DNA from: Chitinophaga pinensis
GTDB taxonomy: Bacteria; Bacteroidota; Bacteroidia; SXHM01
DNA: 6,094 nt
NCBI GenBank assembly: GCA_945889235.1
Contig: CAMDBK010000188.1
Coordinates: forward strand, 1 to 6,094
Reading direction: 5' to 3'
Shown here: positions 1 to 6,094 of the stretch, piece by piece
Layout: every line of letters starts with the position of its first letter
Position numbering within the stretch: the first letter of the stretch is position 1
Notes under the pieces: model-generated
Databases searched by the model: none
The model's input: only the letters and a program-made list of their open reading frames with translations
What the model was told of the DNA's origin: nothing
Position numbers and translations under genes: made by a program

Positions 1-805
1 GTGCCCAACCCAGATTTTCGTTTGCTCCAAGGAAAATACTTGTTCCACCGGGAAAAGATGCTCCGTGAATATTCAATCCTTCTTCGCTGCACAGATGCGC
101 CTCGTACCAAGAGAACGGACCTTCAACAGGCTGATGCGGATTGATGACAAGTATGCTGCTGCCATCAGTTGTTTTGTGTGAGTTAAAGGCAAAGGCATTG
201 GAGCCAAGAGGAATATCTGCTTTGTCGTAGCTGCCATCAATTACGCGTGAGATAGGACCGATAGCACCCGACACCGCGCTTTGTGCAAACACAAAGGAGC
301 GTAGCACATCTTCTGATGTTACAGGAAAGGCTTTGCGCACCAGTATTTCATCCACATGCGCAAGAGCGTAAGCATTGATTCCCTGCACATATCCGTTGAG
401 GTATTTTTTAAAATCTTCAGAGATAATATCACTGGCATAATATTGTTTTGCAACTAACTCTTTTGAACCTAATACATGGCTCATAAAATCACGCTTGGCA
501 CCTTCAGCACCCATATAGCGCGCAGCCATTCCTTTGCCTGCCATCAGCAGTTCCTGCATTACGGCAAACATATCTTCACCAATAGCCCAGGCATAGCCAT
601 AAGCCACCTCAGCATCTGTTTTGCCGAAGATGTGGGGAACGCCCCACGTATCACGCACTATCTGTATGTTTTCAGGGTTAATGATGGCGAACTGACCTTC
701 GCTTAGTCTGGTAATACTGCTCTGGGCAAGGGCAGGAGCGGGGGTTAAACTTACGAGCACGGCAGCAAGTAATGCGCCAAATGAAAAGGAAAACGCAGTT
801 TTCAT
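1..805 (-). CDS. Penicillin-acylase-family Ntn hydrolase (PvdQ/aculeacin acylase-like), N-terminal part, cut by window start
   Basis: This is a secreted amidase of the peptidase S45 family, which hydrolyses amide bonds in acylated substrates such as N-acyl-homoserine lactones or acylated antibiotics. 268 codons are visible and the frame runs off the left edge. Residues 1-27 form a Sec signal peptide ending ALA, so the enzyme should be periplasmic or exported. The alpha-chain motif RDTWGVPHI is at 51-59. GSNAF at 201-205 marks the Gly-Ser autoproteolysis site, with Ser202 (bases 200-202) as the new N-terminal nucleophile. NPH at 222-224 puts His224 at position 23 of the beta chain, the same spacing as His23 of PvdQ, followed by HL, GASFPG and GAN...GW blocks typical of the family. 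The catalytic Asn and the end of the gene lie outside the window. ATG at 805 is chosen because it begins the signal peptide; no Shine-Dalgarno is seen. Sampled GC (about 45-55%) exceeds that of the neighbours. The family is confident; the substrate is unknown. Confidence 0.9.
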   Translation of the reverse strand, partial: MKTAFSFSFGALLAAVLVSLTPAPALAQSSITRLSEGQFAIINPENIQIVRDTWGVPHIFGKTDAEVAYGYAWAIGEDMFAVMQELLMAGKGMAARYMGAEGAKRDFMSHVLGSKELVAKQYYASDIISEDFKKYLNGYVQGINAYALAHVDEILVRKAFPVTSEDVLRSFVFAQSAVSGAIGPISRVIDGSYDKADIPLGSNAFAFNSHKTTDGSSILVINPHQPVEGPFSWYEAHLCSEEGLNIHGASFPGGTSIFLGANENLGWA

Positions 806-884
806 TGCATTGAAAAAATAAAATTAAACACTATGTTATGCTGTGGGGATGCGGAGATTGATCGGGTGCATCTTTTCGGCAGCA

Positions 885-919
885 CAAAAGTATAGAAAAA
901 ATTTTCTGCTTTTGCAAAA
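885..919 (-). promoter_or_regulatory. Bacteroidota-type promoter for the acylase gene
   Basis: Read on the minus strand, bases 892-885 are TACTTTTG, a full match to the Bacteroidota -7 element TAnnTTTG. Bases 919-915 are TTTTG, matching the -33 TTTG/TTG element. The spacer from 914 to 893 is 22 bases, within the range I recall for this promoter class. Transcription would start near 880 and leave a leader of about 75 bases before the ATG at 805. The -33 element lies in a perfect 12-base palindrome, CTTTTGCAAAAG (909-920), which could be an operator or chance. The rest of 806-1031 holds no gene or clear terminator that I can support, apart from an 11-codon upstream reading frame at 836-871. Confidence 0.6.
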
Positions 920-1031
920 GGGTGAAAATATTGTTTATCATACCAAGAAATAATTCAGGGCAAAGAAAATGGAAGAATTGTATTTATATTCAATCCATTA
1001 AAGGAGTTAGCTATATAAATTTTCAGGTTAA

Positions 1032-2468
1032 TTATTCCAGACTGAATTTTACTGGAAGATTCATCTGAACCGGAACGGCCTTTCCTCCCTGTATTCCCGG
1101 AGTAAAATCTTTAAGTAGCGAAACCACACGAACCGCTTCGTTATCCAGTTCCTTACTTACTCCTTTTGACACTTTTACTTTTGTTACTTTGCCTTGTTCA
1201 GTTACTACAAAACTGATAAAAACAGTTCCTGAAATTGCCTGTTCTCTTGCTGACTGTGGGTAGTTAATATTATCACGGATTTGTTTTAACACAGCAATAT
1301 CACCACCCGGATAATAGGGCATTTTCTCAACAATAGTGTAGGGTTCTGCGTTGTTATTTTGTTTTTGTTCTTCCGGTTTTTTTGTTTCGGCAGCAAGTTC
1401 CAGATCTCTTCTCGTCTGCTCTACTTCCTTTCTTTCATCTGCAACTTTCAGAGATTCAAAATCAATTGAAGCGGCCTGCTGCACAGATTTTGAAACTGTT
1501 TCATCTTTGTAATTTACCTCAGCTAAACTGCCTTCACCGGCTCTAGTTCTTTTCTCCGCTTCTGCTTTTCCTTTGTTTTCATTCTTTGCAAATTCATCTG
1601 CTTCCTTCTGCGCTTTTTTATCATTTGATTTATTTTTTGCAGTGCGTGAAATCGTCACAGCCTCAAGAGTAGCAGGTGTTTCCTGAGCCATTGCAGCGTT
1701 TGCATCATCTGTTACATATCTGTCAGTATCAAATGTAAAAACAGAATCACTTAAAACTCCATTGCTTTGATTGGCAATAAAACCCTGCGGATTATAAAAT
1801 GAGGGCGCAACATTAGAAACTCCTCCTGTTGCAGTCATTGTTGCAAAATTATTACCCGAAATATCTTCCGCGTTTTTATCTTCTGTTGCTGCAAGACCAT
1901 CTCCCGGCAAAAATTTTGTGTCATTTTCCAATGCAACTTCTTCCGAGGTTTCATCTTTCAATGTTAAAGCATTTAATGTAGTAACAGGGGGAGGAGGTGA
2001 TTTAAATGCAGCTGTTAAAGTATCTGTAACTTGCTCATCTGGTTTTGGTAATTCAAGTTGTTTATTTTCAGCTAAGTCTTTTTCTTCATTTTTATTGGCA
2101 ACAGCCATTTTGTTGTTGAATGTTGGATTATAAGCAACATAAAGGACTCCGCCACCCAGCACCACAAAAATGGTAATGGCTGCTGCTATTCTCCAGTAAT
2201 TCATTGTAATTACTTTAACAACCGCTTCTTCGGGTTTTCCGTAATTACTAATCTTTTGATTTAACTGCGTAATTGCTGCTCGCGCAGATTCCTTATTCTT
2301 CATCAACGAAATACCTTCCAACGCCTCACGACAAAAATCACATTCATTGATGTGAATCTCTACCTGCTTTTTCAGGTGAATTCCCAATTTGCCGTGCGCA
2401 TACTCCGTCAATGCCTGCTGAGAAAGGCAACCTGTTTCATCAAATATTTTTATTTTTTTCGAACTCAT
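1032..2468 (-). CDS. Zinc-finger anti-sigma factor fused to a TonB C-terminal domain, single-pass membrane protein
   Basis: The 478-residue protein is probably the membrane-bound regulator of the ECF sigma factor encoded just upstream. Domains in order: an N-terminal zinc-binding anti-sigma (ZAS/zf-HC2) region at about 14-55 with H39-x3-C43-x2-C46, and Cys14 as a likely further ligand; one transmembrane helix at about 92-112; a Pro-containing, low-complexity linker (SPPPP at 157-161); a Lys/Glu/Ala-rich, probably helical segment at about 276-370; and a TonB C-terminal domain at about 380-478 (PYYPGG 385-389, NYP 402-404, GTVFISFVV 414-422, LDNEAVRVV 441-449, LPVKFSL at the end). Topology should be zinc finger in the cytoplasm and TonB domain in the periplasm. 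The SHLS motif of E. coli TonB's helix is not evident, so coupling to ExbB/ExbD is uncertain. The start lies 4 bases after the sigma stop, with AAGGAAG about 14 bases upstream, implying co-transcription. The domain calls are confident; anti-sigma function is inferred from domain and position. Automatic annotation might call it only 'energy transducer TonB'. Confidence 0.88.
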   Translation of the reverse strand: MSSKKIKIFDETGCLSQQALTEYAHGKLGIHLKKQVEIHINECDFCREALEGISLMKNKESARAAITQLNQKISNYGKPEEAVVKVITMNYWRIAAAITIFVVLGGGVLYVAYNPTFNNKMAVANKNEEKDLAENKQLELPKPDEQVTDTLTAAFKSPPPPVTTLNALTLKDETSEEVALENDTKFLPGDGLAATEDKNAEDISGNNFATMTATGGVSNVAPSFYNPQGFIANQSNGVLSDSVFTFDTDRYVTDDANAAMAQETPATLEAVTISRTAKNKSNDKKAQKEADEFAKNENKGKAEAEKRTRAGEGSLAEVNYKDETVSKSVQQAASIDFESLKVADERKEVEQTRRDLELAAETKKPEEQKQNNNAEPYTIVEKMPYYPGGDIAVLKQIRDNINYPQSAREQAISGTVFISFVVTEQGKVTKVKVSKGVSKELDNEAVRVVSLLKDFTPGIQGGKAVPVQMNLPVKFSLE

Positions 2469-2472
2469 GATT

Positions 2473-3066
2473 TCAGGAATTTCTTCCTTTTTCGGTTAAG
2501 TAAATTTTTAAATTCCGTTTACCGTTTTGCAAATAACTTTTTACCTGTTTCATTGTGTAGCCGGTAATTTCAGCGGTTTCTTCATACGATTTATTCTGCA
2601 TATAAAACAATTCAACACATACCTTTTGTTCTTCTTTCAAATGCTCAATTCCTTCATATAATTTTTTATCCAGTGTTCCCTGCTCTTCTCCGTTCTCCAG
2701 ATGCAGAGGTTCTTCATTTTCCATAATTGCCAGTGATTCTTTTCCATATTCATCGGTATGATTCGCCTGTGATTTATCCTTGCGAAGCTTCATCAGGCAA
2801 TGGTTTTTTGCAACGCTGTAAAGCCAAGACTTGAAATTATCAACATCGTGTTTTTTCAAATCAACCAACAACTTTTCAAAAATCTCCATCACTGCGTCTT
2901 TTGAACTTTCCTCATTTTTCAGGTATTTCATGCACACACCAAAAACAAGATGTGTATAGCGCTGAAAAAGTTCACCTACATAATCAGAATTGTGCGAAAG
3001 GCGGAAGCGACTGACCAACTCAGTATCGGCAGTATTTTTATCACGCAGCAGTTTGATAAATGCCAT
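2473..3066 (-). CDS. ECF-type sigma-70 family RNA polymerase sigma factor
   Basis: This 197-residue protein is a group IV (extracytoplasmic function) sigma factor that would direct RNA polymerase to its own set of promoters. Region 2 spans about 30-97 (LFQRYTHLVFGVCMKYL, then the DA..EIFEKL and FKSWLYSVAKNHC blocks). A non-conserved acidic linker follows at about 100-130, with region 4 at about 135-190. There the helix-turn-helix reads YEETAEITGYTMKQVKSYL, close to the usual YeEIAeilg.s.gtVKsrl pattern. Size and domain order are normal for the family, and there is no region 1.1 or 3. The ATG at 3066 gives full region 2 plus a short N-terminal extension; no clear Shine-Dalgarno precedes it. 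The anti-sigma/TonB gene follows after 4 bases, the classic arrangement for a sigma and its regulator. Whether it has its own promoter is unclear: 63 bases separate it from nth, and they contain half of an inverted repeat. Confidence 0.93.
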   Translation of the reverse strand: MAFIKLLRDKNTADTELVSRFRLSHNSDYVGELFQRYTHLVFGVCMKYLKNEESSKDAVMEIFEKLLVDLKKHDVDNFKSWLYSVAKNHCLMKLRKDKSQANHTDEYGKESLAIMENEEPLHLENGEEQGTLDKKLYEGIEHLKEEQKVCVELFYMQNKSYEETAEITGYTMKQVKSYLQNGKRNLKIYLTEKGRNS

Positions 3067-3098
3067 TCGTTTTTCTTTTCAGGGAGCTAATTTAATGA

Positions 3099-3168
3099 TT
3101 CACCACGGAGGCGCAAAGACACAATGTTTTTAATACCTTTTTATTTTTCTATGCGCCTTTGCGGTAAA
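3099..3168. repeat. Imperfect inverted repeat (dispersed-repeat type) between sigma gene and nth, overlapping the nth 3' end
   Basis: The left arm 3099-3115 (TTCACCACGGAGGCGCA) pairs with the right arm 3152-3168, whose reverse complement is TTTACCGCAAAGGCGCA: 13 of 17 positions agree. Extending the arms to 3099-3123 and 3144-3168 gives 18 of 25, with a 20-base loop. Motifs of the type CACCACGGAGGCGC / GCGCCTTTGCGG are, from memory, scattered between genes in many bacterial genomes, so this is likely one copy of a dispersed palindromic element. The right arm is translated as part of Nth, and the nth stop codon (3130-3132) falls in the loop. No T-run follows on the minus strand, so it is not a standard intrinsic terminator, though the hairpin could affect processing of an nth-sigma transcript. 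Confidence 0.65.
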
Positions 3169-3807
3169 ATTTGTAGTCGATTCATAATACTTACAAAAAT
3201 CACGGATACCACATTCTCCGCACTTTGGACTACGGGCTGTACAAACATAACGCCCATGCAAAATCAGCCAGTGGTGAGCAATTGCAATTTTATCTTCAGG
3301 AATATATTTTACTAATTGTCTTTCCGTTTCCAATGGATTTTTTGAATTCACTGTCAAACCTATTCTTGCCGAAACACGGAAAACATGCGTATCCACAGCC
3401 ATCTTAGGTTGGTTGTAAACAACCGATGCAATTACATTTGCAGTTTTTCTTCCTACTCCCGGAAGTTCCTGAAGTTTGTCAACATCAGAAGGAACGGTGC
3501 TGTTAAACTTTTCAACCAGCATACGCGCCATTCCTGCAAGATGCTTTGCCTTATTGTTAGGATAGCTGATACTTCTGATGTAAGGGAAAATTTCATCCGA
3601 TGACGCTGCAGCCATTGTTTCCGCATCAGGAAAGCGAAGCAACAAAGCCGGAGTAGTCATGTTCACACGCTTGTCGGTGCATTGCGCGGAGAGAATTACC
3701 GCTACTAATAAAGAAAAGGGCTCATCATACACCAGCTCTGTTTCTGCAACAGGCATGTTTTTGCTGAAATAGTCTATTGCTTTTTGGAAGCGTTGTTTTA
3801 GAGTCAT
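3130..3807 (-). CDS. nth: Endonuclease III, DNA glycosylase/AP lyase
   Basis: This 225-residue enzyme acts in base excision repair, removing oxidised pyrimidines from DNA and nicking the resulting abasic site. The helix-hairpin-helix is LPGVGRKTANVI (115-126), with the Schiff-base lysine at K121. The catalytic aspartate is D139 in VDTHVFRV. Four cysteines, C189-x6-C196-x2-C199-x5-C205, form the [4Fe-4S] cluster loop. AQCTD at 41-45 matches the conserved LSAQTTD block. All key residues are present, so the enzyme should be active. The C-terminal tail is odd: residues 214-225 (FTAKAHRKIKRY) come from one arm and the loop of the inverted repeat at 3099-3168, and the normal protein probably ended soon after CKYYE (205-209). 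The ATG at 3807 fits the usual N terminus. It diverges from the NfeD gene, leaving 78 bases between them, and has no recognisable -7 element of its own there. It may head an operon with the sigma/anti-sigma pair. Confidence 0.96.
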   Translation of the reverse strand: MTLKQRFQKAIDYFSKNMPVAETELVYDEPFSLLVAVILSAQCTDKRVNMTTPALLLRFPDAETMAAASSDEIFPYIRSISYPNNKAKHLAGMARMLVEKFNSTVPSDVDKLQELPGVGRKTANVIASVVYNQPKMAVDTHVFRVSARIGLTVNSKNPLETERQLVKYIPEDKIAIAHHWLILHGRYVCTARSPKCGECGIRDFCKYYESTTNFTAKAHRKIKRY

Positions 3808-3861
3808 AATTATTTCTTATCCAGAACAAAAAAAAGAAAATCATTTCATCTTACCTATTTA

Positions 3862-3869
3862 TAACTTTG
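3862..3869 (+). promoter_or_regulatory. Possible -7 promoter element for the NfeD protease gene
   Basis: TAACTTTG matches the Bacteroidota -7 consensus TAnnTTTG and lies 16 bases before the ATG at 3886. No TTG or TTTG is present at the expected -33 distance, where the sequence is an A-rich tract (about 3828-3840). The predicted start site would leave a leader of only about 10 bases. This is a half-supported promoter. Confidence 0.35.
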
Positions 3870-3885
3870 TAAATATTTAATAGCA

Positions 3886-5271
3886 ATGAAAAAATCAACA
3901 CTTTCTTTTTTCCTTTTTATATTTTTTGTCTTTACATCCTTTGCTGACAGCCTCAGCATTTCAAAAGATTCAATCAAACCAAATCAGTTTGCAAACAAAC
4001 AAGCAAAAGTTTATGTCTTTGATGTGAAAGAAGAAATTGGTCCTGGAATATGGAGAAAGATGGAAAAGGCTTTTAACCAGGCTGAAGAATTAAAAGTTGA
4101 TTTGATTCTTTTGCACATGAATACTTACGGAGGCGCAGTAGTACAGGCTGATTCCATGCGCACAAAAATCCTTCATTCACAAATTCCGGTGTATGTTTTT
4201 ATTGATAACAATGCAGCTTCTGCCGGTGCATTGATTGCTATTTCATGCGACAGCATTTACATGCGCTCAGGCGCAAACATAGGTGCAGCAAGTGTTGTAA
4301 ACGAAAACGGTGAAGTGCTTCCTGATAAATACCAAAGTTACATGCGCAGTACCATGCGCTCCACTGCTGAAGCCACTGGCAGAAATCCGAATATTGCAGA
4401 AGCGATGGTTGACCCCAGAATTTATATTGAAGGAATTAATGACTCTGGAAAAGTGCTGACGTTTACCGCCAAAGAAGCAATGGAACATGGCTTCTGCGAA
4501 GGTATGGGTGAAAACATTGACGAGGTTCTGAAGCTTGCAAAAGTGGAGAAGTATGAAATCACACGTTTTGAGCCAACAACATTAGATAATATCATTGGGT
4601 GGTTAATCAGTCCTGCTGTGAGCGGAGTTTTAATCATGCTGATTATAGGTGGAATTTATTTTGAGTTGCAGGCTCCCGGACTTGGTTTACCAAGCATTGC
4701 AGCAATTATTGGTGCGTTGTTATATTTTGCTCCGTTGTATTTAGAAGGCCTTGCTGCCAATTGGGAAATCCTGGTTTTCTTTATCGGAATTATTTTGCTT
4801 GCCGTTGAGATTTTTGTCATTCCCGGATTTGGTGTAGCAGGAATTTCAGGAATTATTTTGATGGTTGCATCACTGCTTTTAAGTTTGGTTGGAAACGTTG
4901 GCTTTGATTTTGACCCTGTGAGTGCTTCACGCGCTACCGAAGCTGTATTGATTGTTTTTACTGCACTTCTGATTGCAATACCACTTTCAGTTTTTCTTGG
5001 CTTCAGATTTTTGAACAGCAGTTTTTTCGGGCGACTTGCATTGACCACCGTTCATGAAAGTTCAAAGGGATATAGTTCTGTTGATGTTGCAGCAGGAAAT
5101 AGCCTTGTTGGAAAAACAGGAACAGCATTTACAGATTTACGACCTGCCGGAAAAATTTCAGTTGAGGGAGAAATTTATGATGCCACCGCATTAACCGGCT
5201 ACATTGAAAAGGGTACAGAAATTAAAGTGCTAAAATTTGAAACATCTCAAGCAGTAGTTGCAAAAAGTTAA
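3886..5271 (+). CDS. nfeD: NfeD-family membrane-bound ClpP-class serine protease (long form)
   Basis: The 461-residue protein is a membrane-anchored protease of the long NfeD type; studied relatives cleave hydrophobic parts of stomatin-like (SPFH) proteins. Residues 1-20 are a signal peptide (hydrophobic run to SFA). A ClpP/SppA-like protease domain spans about 40-225: MNTYGGAV (78-85) forms the oxyanion region, Ser112 in AASAGALIA is the nucleophile, and Lys148 in PDKYQSYM is the likely general base, by analogy with the Ser97/Lys138 dyad of Pyrococcus 1510-N. Hydrophobic segments follow at about 238-259, 267-286, 293-313, 317-336 and 350-373. A C-terminal NfeD OB-fold domain lies at about 405-450 (LVGKTGTAFTDLRPAGKISVEG). 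The protease domain should face the periplasm. No SPFH/stomatin gene, its frequent partner, is beside it in this window: nth diverges upstream and a signalling gene converges downstream. The ATG at 3886 directly starts the signal peptide, with an AT-rich leader and no strong Shine-Dalgarno. Confidence 0.92.
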   Translation: MKKSTLSFFLFIFFVFTSFADSLSISKDSIKPNQFANKQAKVYVFDVKEEIGPGIWRKMEKAFNQAEELKVDLILLHMNTYGGAVVQADSMRTKILHSQIPVYVFIDNNAASAGALIAISCDSIYMRSGANIGAASVVNENGEVLPDKYQSYMRSTMRSTAEATGRNPNIAEAMVDPRIYIEGINDSGKVLTFTAKEAMEHGFCEGMGENIDEVLKLAKVEKYEITRFEPTTLDNIIGWLISPAVSGVLIMLIIGGIYFELQAPGLGLPSIAAIIGALLYFAPLYLEGLAANWEILVFFIGIILLAVEIFVIPGFGVAGISGIILMVASLLLSLVGNVGFDFDPVSASRATEAVLIVFTALLIAIPLSVFLGFRFLNSSFFGRLALTTVHESSKGYSSVDVAAGNSLVGKTGTAFTDLRPAGKISVEGEIYDATALTGYIEKGTEIKVLKFETSQAVVAKS

Positions 5272-5277
5272 TTGCTT

Positions 5278-6094
<817 letters not shown>

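Noticed and set aside
476..706. 76-codon plus-strand frame opposite the acylase gene.
   Set aside because: It is antisense to a frame with clear S45 family motifs and has no recognisable domain or promoter; it is a shadow.
990..1031. Searched for an intrinsic terminator after the anti-sigma/TonB gene.
   Set aside because: Only a short TAGCTA palindrome is present, with no GC-rich stem and T-run.
1918..2567. Two 71-codon plus-strand frames opposite the anti-sigma and sigma genes.
   Set aside because: Both overlap strongly supported coding sequence on the other strand and show no motif.
3113..3120. TGTCTTTG on the minus strand, near the -7 consensus TAnnTTTG, as a promoter for the sigma gene.
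   Set aside because: It misses the conserved A at position 2, has no TTG at -33 distance, and is part of the inverted repeat.
4656..5048. 130-codon minus-strand frame opposite the NfeD gene.
   Set aside because: It is the antisense of the transmembrane region, has low-complexity Lys/Thr/Ile content and no family resemblance; it is a shadow.

Overview
The window looks like chromosomal DNA from a member of the Bacteroidota. Three things point there: an anti-sigma-like protein ending in a TonB C-terminal domain of the Bacteroidota type (PYYPGG, NYP, LDNEAVRVV), matches to the Bacteroidota -7 promoter element TAnnTTTG ahead of two genes, and AT-rich leaders without strong Shine-Dalgarno sites. 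Hand-sampled 60-base lines give about 23-42% GC over most of the window, but 45-55% in the first 800 bases. No rRNA, tRNA, CRISPR array or insertion sequence was seen.

Layout. (1) 1-805, minus: the N-terminal 268 residues of a secreted penicillin-acylase-family (Ntn hydrolase, peptidase S45) enzyme, most like PvdQ/aculeacin-type acylases; it runs off the left edge. Its leader at 806-1031 carries a convincing Bacteroidota promoter. (2) 1032-3066, minus: an ECF sigma factor gene followed after 4 bases by a gene for a membrane protein with an N-terminal HxxxCxxC zinc-binding anti-sigma domain, one transmembrane helix, a long charged periplasmic stretch and a TonB C-terminal domain. (3) 3099-3168: an imperfect inverted repeat between the sigma gene and nth. 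One arm lies inside the nth reading frame and supplies the last residues of the protein. (4) 3130-3807, minus: endonuclease III (nth). (5) 3886-5271, plus: a full-length NfeD/ClpP-class membrane serine protease, diverging from nth. (6) 5278-6094, minus: a receiver (REC) plus histidine phosphotransfer (Hpt) module. Its frame stays open past the right edge, so it is probably the C-terminal end of a hybrid sensor kinase.

How the parts may work together. Nth, the sigma factor and the anti-sigma/TonB protein share a strand with short gaps and could be co-transcribed. The sigma/anti-sigma pair is the main regulatory unit: the zinc-finger domain would hold the sigma factor at the inner membrane while the TonB domain reaches towards outer-membrane receptors, giving a possible one-protein link between receptor state and transcription. 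The acylase, NfeD protease and two-component module appear to be separate units. The most notable observations are the anti-sigma/TonB fusion with its TonB-box-like internal segment, and the dispersed-type palindrome that extends the Nth C terminus.
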